Source: Pandoraea captiosa
GTDB lineage: Bacteria > Pseudomonadota > Gammaproteobacteria > Burkholderiales > Burkholderiaceae
DNA length: 64,000 nt
Assembly: GCF_902459775.1 (NCBI RefSeq)
Contig: NZ_CABPSQ010000002.1
Location: forward strand, 620,001 to 684,000
Direction: 5' to 3'
The position numbers and the translations under genes were made by a program. Shown piece after piece: positions 37,908 to 46,495 of this stretch. The notes under the pieces are model-generated. The model saw only the letters and a program-made list of their open reading frames with translations. It was not told where the DNA came from and did no database searches. How positions within the stretch are numbered: the stretch's first letter is position 1; every line of letters starts with the position of its first letter.

Positions 37908-37936
37908 GGCCCACAATGTTTGCAGCATTGTGAGCC
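37908..37936 (+). terminator. Hairpin after the XRE/ImmA module
   Basis: GGCCCACAATG (37908-37918) pairs with CATTGTGAGCC (37926-37936) with one mismatch. As precede it but no T tract follows, so it may be a weak or Rho-assisted terminator. Confidence 0.5.
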
Positions 37937-38080
37937 TCTGAAAATGCAAAGCTCAAAGACTCCATGAGCTGTGCATCTTGATACTACGGTGCATTGGAAG
38001 TGCAGCCGAATGATAGGTGTTGCTGTTTACGCCCGTCAAGTCAAGTTACAAGTTGGAGTCGCATTTTGGAGGAATCCAAC

Positions 38081-38200
38081 ATGCACGAAGACGGCGAACA
38101 AGTCATCTACAGGATGACCATCACCGTGAAGGGCCGGAAGATCCGGCGCCCGAACGGACAGCCCTTCCGGATTGTGATTCGTAACAAACGGAAGAAGTAA
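38081..38200 (+). CDS. Small basic protein
   Basis: 39 residues beginning MHEDGEQVIYRMTITVKGRK and ending NKRKK, strongly basic, starting 8 bases after TTGGAGGA. The good ribosome site and the clean composition argue for a real small gene. No family recognised. Confidence 0.5.
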   Translation: MHEDGEQVIYRMTITVKGRKIRRPNGQPFRIVIRNKRKK

Positions 38201-38277
38201 CCTGTGTGCAGAAGCATCCATCGCGACTCCTGTCGCGGAGGATGCTTTGATGCGTACTGGCCAGTCGCACATCGGCC

Positions 38278-38511
38278 TCAGTTGCGCACATCCCAGGTTT
38301 CGCTGCTCATCACATTTCCCTTTGAGTCTCGTTGTTCGACGGTTTCGGTGATTCGAAACCCTCGGATGGCTACGTGTACCGTCCGCTTAACGCTACCGAC
38401 AACGACGTCGTTAGCGTCACGTACGGAGTATTCGTCGATGTCGGTCTCCTGTAGCGCCCCCTCTGGATAAGAGCGCTCCAGGTTCAGAGTTTCGCCATCA
38501 GAGAGTTGCAA
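38278..38511 (-). CDS. Hypothetical protein, start uncertain
   Basis: 77 residues from a TTG; the frame stays open 20 codons further upstream without an ATG or ribosome site. The sequence is rich in Thr, Glu, Asp and Val (DEYSVRDANDVVVGSVKRTV) and may form a small beta domain. It could be a real gene with a weak start or the end of a truncated one. Confidence 0.35.
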   Translation of the reverse strand: MQLSDGETLNLERSYPEGALQETDIDEYSVRDANDVVVGSVKRTVHVAIRGFRITETVEQRDSKGNVMSSETWDVRN

Positions 38512-38692
38512 TTTGACTCGCCAGTCTATGCGTTCCCTTTCGTGAGTAAATGTGTCGAGATCACTTTACTTGATTGGAGGCTGAGCGCAAGCGTGTATGT
38601 TCCGCTGCCACATCACGCCATTGCGTTGAATGTGATGGCCGATCACTGACCGACGAGGCGGGTGAATGGCGTTGTAGGCGCTTAACAAATTA

Positions 38693-40474
38693 ATGCACAT
38701 CGCACCTGATCAAATATACCCGCGTGATGAAGTCGTTCGGGCTGACTTCGTTCTCAAGCTCGGGCCTGGCGACTGGCTGGCCTGGTGGTACTGCGGCATC
38801 CGGAAGAATTACTTCGACAACGCCCAACCATTGGTGCTGGTCGATTTCCGGCAGTTGGTGAACGGCAAAGTAAGTGGCAACAGCGTGCTATGGCCCGTGC
38901 CCATTGCGCTCTTGTCGAAATTCAGCGTTGGTAGCATCTGGAACGACGGGGAAAGCCGGCAGCACGTAGGGTATCCGGTCAAAGAGTTTGATGTCTCGTA
39001 CGACGAGGGGGGATGGTGCGTATCCTCATTCGAAGAAGCATTTGACTCCGGAGCGAAACCACCCTATCCGATAGGCATACACCGGTTGAGCAACACGTAC
39101 GACAAGAACAAATTGCTGATGTTCGACCTCGTTCAGGGCGGCAAGCTCGTGGTGCCATGTTTGGAGTTTTACTCACGGTGCTACGGACGATCCTCAAACC
39201 TGCGTAGGCTTCTGGCTGCGGATCCATGGCAGGATTGGCAAAGCCCATCGAGTAAATTCTATGCGCCGCTTGGTGAGCCCGAGGAGCCTGACGTTTGGAA
39301 GGTAAAGCTGCGTCGTCAGATGGCCAATGGGGATGTGATTTTTCTTGCACACGCAAAGTACGACGAGTACACGGCGCGCGCGGCACGCAGTATCAACAGT
39401 CAGATTCAAGCTCAGTTTCAGCCATCGAAGGCGTCAATCGCATTTATTGACGTTATGCCATGGCACCGTGGCCGAGCGAGACTCAAAGTGGCCGGGATTC
39501 CGTTCGGTGACGACGGCTCTTTCCTCGCGCTGAACATTGTCGGTGGGTCGGAACCGGGTGGGGCACCGCTGCACCGATTGCGCGACACGATTGACGCGAG
39601 TAAGAGTGGTGCAGAGGGTCTTGGCGGCTTTCCCATCGGTGGGCGCCGGCAGGTCCTCTCTCCCGACATTGTGCACGTCACCGCCGACGATTCACCGGAC
39701 GGTGGGGCGGAGACCGTTGAGGTGTGGGATACAGCGTTCGAAGTGCTGGGTACCTCTCGGGTTGTTCACGATAGTCGGCATCGCAAGACGGCGCGTTTGG
39801 CGGTCCCCTTTGCTACCGCAGAGTCCCCTCACCAATATGCGGCAGGCGATTCGCATGGCGGCGGCAAGGGGATCGGACATTTATCGGTCGTCCCATTGAT
39901 GGACGTGCCGCCGAATGGTGTACTTAGAGACACGTGGAGTGCGCTCCTGCACTTGCAGAAGAAGTATGTCATCGAGAGTGTTGAGTGGTACTCGATTGAG
40001 CATGGGTTTCAATCCCAGGGGGAGCCGAAGCTCATTCCGCTCTGCGCGGTACCCGACGATGTCGCCATGCGTAAAAGCGATCGAAATTGGGTCTATATCG
40101 ATAGGCAGCTTCGAAGCATTCTCCTTGCGAGCGTGGTCGTGAGAGGTCTTCGCGTGTGCTTCTTGGAGATCGAGCGCAAGATGACGGCTCGAAAAATTCG
40201 CCCGGATCTCTACGTTGAGCGAGAGGAGGCGTTGCGCGGGATGGTGTACGTGCCTAAATCAGCGGATGCCTTGACAGCGTGGGTCGCTCACATGCGCGAG
40301 AGAATTCCGGTAGAACGAGGGATCATCAGGAACCTGGAGAGCACTACCTTTGGGTGGTGCAAAGCATTCAAGCACAAACCCTCTGAAGCACCCCAGGTTG
40401 CCGGTGAAGCATCCCTACTTTCGGGGCTCGAGAAGTTAGGCGTCTCCCTGAAGTTGAGGAAGGCTGCTTCGTAA
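38693..40474 (+). CDS. TnsE-like transposition protein
   Basis: 593 residues. The N-terminal third resembles the opening of TnsE (a beta-rich domain around FVLKLGPGDWLAWWY). The C-terminal part has GGGKGIGHL, then a helix with ALLHLQKKYVIESVEWY, WVYIDRQLRSILLASVVV and RGLRVCFLEIERKM, in the same order as the C-terminal DNA-binding domain of Tn7 TnsE. TnsE directs Tn7 to replicating DNA and conjugal plasmids. It lies 3.3 kb away from the tnsABC operon, as an accessory unit. The call rests on pattern memory, not a search. Confidence 0.55.
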   Translation: MHIAPDQIYPRDEVVRADFVLKLGPGDWLAWWYCGIRKNYFDNAQPLVLVDFRQLVNGKVSGNSVLWPVPIALLSKFSVGSIWNDGESRQHVGYPVKEFDVSYDEGGWCVSSFEEAFDSGAKPPYPIGIHRLSNTYDKNKLLMFDLVQGGKLVVPCLEFYSRCYGRSSNLRRLLAADPWQDWQSPSSKFYAPLGEPEEPDVWKVKLRRQMANGDVIFLAHAKYDEYTARAARSINSQIQAQFQPSKASIAFIDVMPWHRGRARLKVAGIPFGDDGSFLALNIVGGSEPGGAPLHRLRDTIDASKSGAEGLGGFPIGGRRQVLSPDIVHVTADDSPDGGAETVEVWDTAFEVLGTSRVVHDSRHRKTARLAVPFATAESPHQYAAGDSHGGGKGIGHLSVVPLMDVPPNGVLRDTWSALLHLQKKYVIESVEWYSIEHGFQSQGEPKLIPLCAVPDDVAMRKSDRNWVYIDRQLRSILLASVVVRGLRVCFLEIERKMTARKIRPDLYVEREEALRGMVYVPKSADALTAWVAHMRERIPVERGIIRNLESTTFGWCKAFKHKPSEAPQVAGEASLLSGLEKLGVSLKLRKAAS

Positions 40475-40595
40475 GTCCTTTATGAAGGTGCCAGATGCGG
40501 ATTGGGGCCGTTTCGATTGCTCTGGCTAGCAATGAGGGGAACTGTTCGTCTGATCGAGTGACTAGTAAGGTCAACTCTTATTGATGGGGGTAGCG

Positions 40596-41060
40596 GTGAG
40601 TCCAAATTTTGAACGCTTGAAAGAACACATTCTCTCCCTTTCGCAGGCTTCGACCTTTGAAGCGGCGAGGTCAGAATGGGTACTCGAATCCATCGAGGTC
40701 AGTGAGGAGTTTGATTCATGCCCGTGCGGACAGGAGATCAAGGAGCACTGCTACCTGCGCAATAAGGTTACGGGGAAGATGACCTATGTGGGCAACGTTT
40801 GTGTCAACAACTTTATCGGGATCGACACCGGAAACCTATTTGATGGCCTACGCCGTATCAAGAGCGACATCAACGCGAACGCCAATTTGGCTGTAATCGA
40901 ATATGCGGAATCCAAGGGCTACCTGTTCGACAAGGAACCCGCGTTTCTCCGTTCAACGGCACGTAAACGGAACTTGTCGGCAGGGCAGAAGAGTTGGAAG
41001 GAGAAGATCAACCGGCGCATCATCAATGGAACGGTCGTGAGGCGCAGGACGGTGCGATGA
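40596..41060 (+). CDS. Hypothetical protein with a possible zinc site
   Basis: 154 residues from GTG 40596, which follows GGGGGT; ATG 40584 is possible. Cysteines occur as CPCG, HCYLRN and VCVNNF, a likely zinc-binding arrangement, with LRNKVTGKMTYVGNVCV between them. The tail is basic. It follows the TnsE-like gene by 120 bases. No family recognised. Confidence 0.6.
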   Translation: MSPNFERLKEHILSLSQASTFEAARSEWVLESIEVSEEFDSCPCGQEIKEHCYLRNKVTGKMTYVGNVCVNNFIGIDTGNLFDGLRRIKSDINANANLAVIEYAESKGYLFDKEPAFLRSTARKRNLSAGQKSWKEKINRRIINGTVVRRRTVR

Positions 41061-41136
41061 GGACTGCGTGCGACGTCTCCCCCAATTTGAGTAGCACGGC
41101 GATTTGGAGTCCAATCACGTAGTCAGGAGATTGGAC

Positions 41137-41400
41137 ATGAAGAAGCGATTCACCGAAGAACAGATCATTGGTTTCTTGCGCGAGGCCGAAGCGGGTTTGC
41201 CGATTAAGGAGCTCTGCCGTCGGCACGGTTTCTCGGAGGCGAGCTACTACCTGTGGCGCAGCAAGTTCGGGGGCATGAGTGTGCCCGACGCCAAGCGTCT
41301 GAAGGAGCTGGAGGCCGAAAATGCCCGGCTTAAGAAATTGCTGGCCGAGTCGATGCTGGAAAACGAGGTCACGCGCGAGGCGTTGCGAAAAAAGTGGTGA
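41137..41400 (+). CDS. IS3-family OrfA
   Basis: 87-residue DNA-binding half of the IS transposase: helix-turn-helix in [20 protein letters not shown] and [16 protein letters not shown], then a leucine-zipper-like [19 protein letters not shown]. It ends AAA AAG TGG TGA, where A-AAA-AAG permits the -1 frameshift that makes the OrfAB transposase. Confidence 0.9.
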   Translation: MKKRFTEEQIIGFLREAEAGLPIKELCRRHGFSEASYYLWRSKFGGMSVPDAKRLKELEAENARLKKLLAESMLENEVTREALRKKW

Positions 41401-42257
41401 GCGCACCGGCCCGCCGAGAGCTGGTGCGCCATATGACCGACAGTGGCTTGAGTGAGCGCCGAGCCCTGCGGATAATCGGCATGAGCGCCAGCGCATATCG
41501 TTATGAGCCCGCGCCGGATCGCAATCAGGCCCTGCGAGAGCAGATCGTCGCGCTGGCCCAGCGACATCGCCGCTACGGCTCGGGAATGATCTACCTGAAA
41601 CTGCGGCAGTCCGGCATGCCAGTCAACCACAAGCGAGTCGAGCGACTGTATGCCGAAGAGAAGTTGCAGGTGCGCCGGCGCAAGCGAAAGAAGGTGCCGG
41701 TCTCAGATCGTCAACCGCTGGTGCGACCGTCGGCGGCTAATCAGGTTTGGTCGATGGACTTCGTGTTTGACCGAACGGCGGAAGGTCGTGTGATCAAGAA
41801 TCTGCCGGTGGTCGACGATGCCACACATGAGGCCGTGGCCATCGTTCCGGAGCGGGCGATTGGCGGACTGGCGCTGCCGCGCATTCTGGACCGCGTAGCG
41901 TTGCATCGCGGTTTGCCGCAGGTGATTCGTACCGATAACGGCAAGGAATTCTGTGGTCGTGCCATGCTGAGCTGGGCGCATGGGCGAGGCGTGAAATTAT
42001 TTCTGATCGAGCCAGGCAAGCCGAACCAGAATGCCTACATTGAATCGTTTAACGGACGACTTCGGGATGAATGCCTGAACGAACACTGGTTCACCAGTCT
42101 GACTCACGCCAAGGTTGTGATCGAAGCCTGGCGGCGGGAGTACAACGAAGAGCGACCGAAGAAATCACTGGGTGGATTAACGCCAGCGACCTACGCCCGG
42201 AATCTGGCGGAAAAACAGTTACATCAACCCTCGGACTCTAAAGCCCGACGCTACTGA
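41394..42257 (+). CDS. IS3-family OrfB, integrase-core transposase
   Basis: 287 residues read in the -1 frame relative to OrfA; GTG 41394 is the formal start, but the active protein is the OrfAB fusion. It has an HTH_21-type region ([17 protein letters not shown]) and the DDE core: Asp in WSMDFVFD, Asp in IRTDNGKEF, Glu in [14 protein letters not shown]. It looks intact, so the IS may still move. Confidence 0.9.
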   Translation: MVSAPARRELVRHMTDSGLSERRALRIIGMSASAYRYEPAPDRNQALREQIVALAQRHRRYGSGMIYLKLRQSGMPVNHKRVERLYAEEKLQVRRRKRKKVPVSDRQPLVRPSAANQVWSMDFVFDRTAEGRVIKNLPVVDDATHEAVAIVPERAIGGLALPRILDRVALHRGLPQVIRTDNGKEFCGRAMLSWAHGRGVKLFLIEPGKPNQNAYIESFNGRLRDECLNEHWFTSLTHAKVVIEAWRREYNEERPKKSLGGLTPATYARNLAEKQLHQPSDSKARRY

Positions 42258-42622
42258 AGACGGCGGGACGTCGGCTGGTCGCCAATTTTCCACCCCATTG
42301 CCTCCAGCAGCGATTCCGGCAATGGGAGCCACAGTTCGTCAGGGGCATCGCGAGCATCTGCGAGGGTCAGTCGAAACCGCAGCCTGCTCCCTATTGGGGA
42401 GGGCAAATGTTTGAGTAGGATGTCGCGGAGTTCCGAATCATCTTCGGGAGGTGTCAGCCAACCTGCACATATGGTTTCCGAGTAGTCGCACCAAGCCCGC
42501 ACAACATCATCATCTGTTGCCTCTAGGCCTTCCGATGCAGCGCACTTAAATAAACGCTTAACATCTGCGGCAAACTCTGTGGCAAGCGCAATCCGTTCTC
42601 TCAGGGGCTTCGGCATGTTCAT
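42251..42622 (-). pseudogene. SpoVT/AbrB-like small gene interrupted by the IS
   Basis: The main part runs on the minus strand from ATG 42622 to the IS, with an AbrB-like tail signature LPLPESLLEAMGWKIGD. It now ends in IS sequence (stop at 42251). Joining across the IS and one GACGTC copy continues the frame through HAVLIAPSCASRPFH to a stop at 41023, so the original gene spanned about 41023-41077 plus 42273-42622 and overlapped the 40596 gene tail to tail. It may have been an antitoxin-like protein; this is inference. Confidence 0.6.
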
Positions 42623-42959
42623 GTGTGAGGTCGTTACATTCCGGAGGGAGCTCCGCTGCACCCGCATCCGGTGCAATTGCGCACAGCGGCAGCCCGCGCA
42701 GACGTCGATCGCTTTAGACTCTGCAGTGGATGAGATGAGTTTGACTCTCGCTCGAATCGCTCGTCAAGGCCCCTAGGAAACGGGCTTAAGCTCCGATGGC
42801 TTCGAGCGTAGGTCGACCTGCATCCTTCACTTGGCGGACGAGGTAATTTATCGGCACGGCAAGCGTGCGTGTGGCGTGGGAATCCCAGGCAAAATCGGCG
42901 ACAACCCGGCTATTACACGCTTGATCCTGGCAAACACGGTAGGCTCCTAATTTGCATAC
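42623..42959. other. Intergenic stretch, nothing found
   Basis: 337 bases with no credible frame, hairpin with T tract, or repeat that I can support. Confidence 0.5.
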
Positions 42960-43901
42960 CTAACTCGAACGCTCAGGTGCGCGTTTTCTTTGCCTCACTT
43001 TCTCGACACGTTGCAGCCGACGCTTCGGTCGAGGCATCAAGAAAAGTTCGAGCTCTTTGAAGTGCTGGTCACGCACTTCCAGAGCACGCAGCGCATGTTC
43101 ACCGCATTCCGCTGCTGCCAGTGCAGCCAGGGCTTCGACAGCAGCGACGGAGGATGTCATCGAATGAAAAAACGACGGGCTCTCGATGCCGACAATGACG
43201 GCCACATTTGCGTTTTTCGCCAGTGGTGACACCACGCTGTCCGTTATTGCAACCTGATAGCAGCCAAGCTCTCGGGTGATTTCCGCTAGCCGTAGCGTTT
43301 CACGCGTGTAAGGGTGAACACTGATTCCGACTAACACGTCAGCGTCGCCAGCACCGGCCAGCCGATCAATGCCGGTTCCTCCAGGACCCTCGAGCATTCG
43401 AACGTCAAGACCAATCAACTCAAGGAGGTGGCTCAGATGAAACGCTACGGCGTAGCTAGGTCGCAGCCCCACGACGTAGATGCGCCTAGCAGAGGCAATT
43501 CGCTTGGCTGCGGCCACCAGGGCGGGCAACGAGGAGGCCGAGCCGAGCGCATCGACGTGCCTCGCCGCTGACTCAACAAACTTGACGGCAATCCCCGCTT
43601 GACCCTTAGCCCGATGCCCCGCGATCTGTTCCTTTGCCCGCGAGGCAACCCCAGTTGACTGGCGCCGGACGCTCTCGGCATGAACTGCTCGAATTTCGTC
43701 ATAGCCCGCATAGTCTAGCCTTTGCGCGAGCCTAATCATCGTAGCCGGAGGCACACCCGCCCGCTTCGCCTGCTCGCGCATGGAAAGCAAAGCAACGTCC
43801 TCAGGATTGTCGATCACGAAGCGCGCAGCCGCTTGCAACTGCGCGGGCATTGTCGCGAACGCTTGTTCGATCTCATCTGCGAGGGGAGAACGTGGTTTCA
43901 C
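42960..43901 (-). CDS. RpiR/MurR-family regulator
   Basis: 313 residues: an N-terminal HTH_6 domain (AARFVIDNPEDVALLSMREQAKRAGVPPATMIRLAQRL) and a SIS sugar-phosphate-binding domain (RRIYVVGLRPSYAVAFHLSH, then ADVLVGISVHPYTRETL). A basic tail (RPKRRLQRVEKVRQRKRAPE) is unusual. The GTG start directly abuts the stop of the DUF2971 gene, so the two are co-transcribed. No sugar-phosphate gene is nearby; its target is unknown. Confidence 0.85.
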   Translation of the reverse strand: MKPRSPLADEIEQAFATMPAQLQAAARFVIDNPEDVALLSMREQAKRAGVPPATMIRLAQRLDYAGYDEIRAVHAESVRRQSTGVASRAKEQIAGHRAKGQAGIAVKFVESAARHVDALGSASSLPALVAAAKRIASARRIYVVGLRPSYAVAFHLSHLLELIGLDVRMLEGPGGTGIDRLAGAGDADVLVGISVHPYTRETLRLAEITRELGCYQVAITDSVVSPLAKNANVAVIVGIESPSFFHSMTSSVAAVEALAALAAAECGEHALRALEVRDQHFKELELFLMPRPKRRLQRVEKVRQRKRAPERSS

Positions 43902-44723
43902 CTAACACCTCACTACGCGAAGGCCAACGTTTGGCAAAAATTCAATCATCTTTCTCTCCACGTGTGGGGCGAATTCTGCCAACGCCATTTCTACTGCGGC
44001 GCGTGCGACGGGGCTCATCCGGAAGCCAAATATCACCTCCTTGATTGCGTCCGGTGGCACTTTGAATAAATGGATCGGTATCCCGTTCGGGCCCGCTAAC
44101 ACTTCATGGGCTTGGAGAAGATACTTAATGACTCGCCATTCGTTTTCGTAGCTCCAGCACTCCGCCTTGGTGAAAAATAGCTCCTTTGAAAAACCAATCT
44201 TCCCCGGCTCTACATAAGCGACCGGCGGCGTGTTCGTGTACGTGACCCTCACCAGTTCGCCGCAATGCTTTGGCTCACCCTGTGCCGGGCGGAAGAAGTT
44301 GCTCTCGGAATCGAAGCCAACGGCAAGCCCACTATACTTATCGGCATAATGGGACCACATCGGTGCGCTGCCTGGATCTGTCGTCAATGACAGAACTCCG
44401 ATGTTCGGATTGGTGACGCTCATGAACATATGGAAGTGCTCACGCGCCTTTGCCTGGGGCCTCATCAAGCTCTCGAGTATCTTTGCGGCCAACGCCACTC
44501 TAGTGCGTATTTCAGCGAGAGGAACATTTGGGTGCTCCTGCTGAAAGAGTGAGATGGCCGACTCAAGGTCGCGACGCGGTACGTTCTGCGCGCAACCGTC
44601 CGGGTCTCTAAGGCGAATCTCGGGGATCAACTCAAGTGGGTCCGCCAGGGCGCTTGGTGGCGTGAAACGAAGTTTGAAGTTCGTAAAGAACCTCGCTGTT
44701 GGCATGTACTTGTATATCAGCAT
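43902..44723 (-). CDS. DUF2971 protein
   Basis: 273 residues from ATG 44723 (MLIYKYMPTARFF). The pattern of LRFTPPSALADPLE, ILSLTTDPGSAPMWSHYADKYSGLAVGFDSE and AECWSYENEWRVIK is typical of DUF2971, a family met in mobile islands and some phage-defence loci; the biochemical role is unknown. The stop is followed at once by the RpiR gene GTG. Confidence 0.8.
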   Translation of the reverse strand: MLIYKYMPTARFFTNFKLRFTPPSALADPLELIPEIRLRDPDGCAQNVPRRDLESAISLFQQEHPNVPLAEIRTRVALAAKILESLMRPQAKAREHFHMFMSVTNPNIGVLSLTTDPGSAPMWSHYADKYSGLAVGFDSESNFFRPAQGEPKHCGELVRVTYTNTPPVAYVEPGKIGFSKELFFTKAECWSYENEWRVIKYLLQAHEVLAGPNGIPIHLFKVPPDAIKEVIFGFRMSPVARAAVEMALAEFAPHVERKMIEFLPNVGLRVVRC

Positions 44724-45031
44724 TTCGGTAAATATTCGTAGTAGCCAACTGCATAGGGTGCAAGTTGCTACGCGACGGCGGCCACCATCCTTCGGCCATG
44801 GTGCCGGATTAAGGCCCGACATGGGCAAGGCCTCAATCCGGCCTTGGACTAACCGCACAAAGTAGCGACATCAAGGCGATGGCGCTGACTCTCGCGGTTA
44901 CCTAGTCCAAAATGTTGCCCGACGATCCGAGCACGTGGCCCCTCTCCTCGCGAATCGCAATCCGGCACATCGACGTAAAGTCGAGCCCCTGCAAACGATC
45001 CGGCAATTACTTCAGGGAAACGCAGCGCTCA
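44724..45031. other. Intergenic stretch, nothing found
   Basis: 308 bases between the DUF2971 start and the end of the RND operon; no gene, repeat or clear terminator seen. Confidence 0.5.
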
Positions 45032-46495
45032 CTAATCGAAATCCGAACTGCCAACTTCGGAGGCATGATCCCGGTTTCTCCAGTCACCGCCTAACGCCTT
45101 GTAAAGCGTCAAGATATTCTCTTGCTTGGCTAAGCGAGTCGAGATCCACAGTTGCTGCGCGGAGAACATAGTTCGCTGGGCGTCAAGTACCGAAAGGTAA
45201 TTGTCAACGCCACCGTCATACCGCGCTTGGGTTAACGCAAAAGCCGAACGTGTAGCGTCTACTCGGATGCGCTGAGCATCCAGTCGCTCCCGGAGCTTTT
45301 CCCGAGCGGACAACGCATCAGCCACTTCCCGAAAAGCAGTCTGGATAGCATGTTCATAGTTTGCGATTGCAATCTTCTGGTCAGCCTTCGCCACGTCCAG
45401 GTTCGCTTGCAGCCTCCCACCAGCGAAGATTGGCACGCTAATCTGTGGCATAAACGTCCAAACGCGATTCGCCGCTACAAATAGATCGCCTAGCGATGCA
45501 CTCGCCTGCCCTATGCCACCGGTCAAAGTGATCTCTGGAAAAAAAGCGGCACGTGCGGCGCCGATGTTTGCGTCGGCACCGCGTAGCAAGTGTTCTGCCG
45601 CGATGATGTCTGGCCTGCGTTCAAGCAGGTCTGATGGCAGCCCGGCCGGTAGCTCTTGGATTGCCAACATTGACTCAAGTGGCGCGTGCGGGAGCAGCTC
45701 CGGAGGCAACGCCTGGCCAACAAGTAGATCGAGCGCATGCCGATTGGTAGCGTAAGTTGTTTCCAACGCCAGCCTCTCATCGCGCACGGCCTGCAACTCC
45801 GCCTGAGCCTGCTTCAACGCCACGTCCGAGTCACTCCCTGTCTCAAATAGCTGACGCTGAATTTCGTAAGAAAGTTGTCGACCGTGCTCTGTGTCTCTCG
45901 CTAGAGCGAGTTGCTCGTCTGTCGCAGCGAGTTGCAGGTATGCATTTGCCACTTCAGCGATCAATCCGATTTTGGTCGCCCGCTGGACCTCTACCGTTGA
46001 CAGATACTGCTGCAGCGCCGCGTCTTTCAGGCTACGAATTCGTCCGAAGAGGTCCAACTCCCACGCCGAGGTTCCAAACCCGATTTCATAGGCGTGGGAG
46101 GTCGTTGTATATCCCGTCACAGAGACCGAAGCAGGCGTACGCTCGCTGGTCGCTGAGAAGCCAACGCCCATGTTGGGAAGCAAGTCTGCGCGACGTATTT
46201 GATACTGCGCGCGCGCTTTGAGAATGTTTAGCGCGGCCACACGCAAATCCCGGTTGTTGTCGAGTGCGAGGCTAATCACTTGGCGCATGCCGCTATCCGC
46301 AACAAGATGCTGCCACGACACGTCGACCACGGTCGCGGGCCCGTTGCTCACTGCGGAATGATCGTCGAACTCCCATTTTTTCGGGACCGGTAACGGCGGC
46401 GATTCGAATGCCGGCGCAAGCGTATGAGCACAACCAGCAAACTGCAAGCAAAGTGCGACACTCAACGCGCTTAAAGAGACTCGTTCGATTCTCAT
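45032..46495 (-). CDS. RND efflux outer-membrane channel lipoprotein (OprM/NodT type)
   Basis: 487 residues: signal peptide with lipobox FAGC, then two repeated OEP domains ([33 protein letters not shown] and the second copy near [22 protein letters not shown], a family hallmark). It forms the outer-membrane duct of a tripartite pump. Its start overlaps the permease stop by four bases. The three genes run adaptor, permease, channel. Confidence 0.92.
   Translation of the reverse strand: MRIERVSLSALSVALCLQFAGCAHTLAPAFESPPLPVPKKWEFDDHSAVSNGPATVVDVSWQHLVADSGMRQVISLALDNNRDLRVAALNILKARAQYQIRRADLLPNMGVGFSATSERTPASVSVTGYTTTSHAYEIGFGTSAWELDLFGRIRSLKDAALQQYLSTVEVQRATKIGLIAEVANAYLQLAATDEQLALARDTEHGRQLSYEIQRQLFETGSDSDVALKQAQAELQAVRDERLALETTYATNRHALDLLVGQALPPELLPHAPLESMLAIQELPAGLPSDLLERRPDIIAAEHLLRGADANIGAARAAFFPEITLTGGIGQASASLGDLFVAANRVWTFMPQISVPIFAGGRLQANLDVAKADQKIAIANYEHAIQTAFREVADALSAREKLRERLDAQRIRVDATRSAFALTQARYDGGVDNYLSVLDAQRTMFSAQQLWISTRLAKQENILTLYKALGGDWRNRDHASEVGSSDFD

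Larger units (their letters stand above)
41078..42266 (+). mobile_element. IS3-family (IS407-group-like) insertion sequence
   Basis: About 1,189 bp. The ends share AGTAGC-containing imperfect inverted repeats (left TCCCCCAATTTGAGTAGC, right read inward CCGCCGTCTTCAGTAGC). GACGTC flanks both sides (41072-41077 and 42267-42272), giving a 4-6 bp target duplication. Two overlapping frames encode OrfA and OrfB, joined by a slippery A-AAA-AAG at 41388-41394. Removing the element restores an open minus-strand gene. Confidence 0.85.

Noticed and set aside
29234-44000. CRISPR-associated transposon (CAST)
   Set aside because: TniQ is present but no Cas5-8, Cas12k or repeat array was seen; target choice is explained by the TnsF-like protein and comM.
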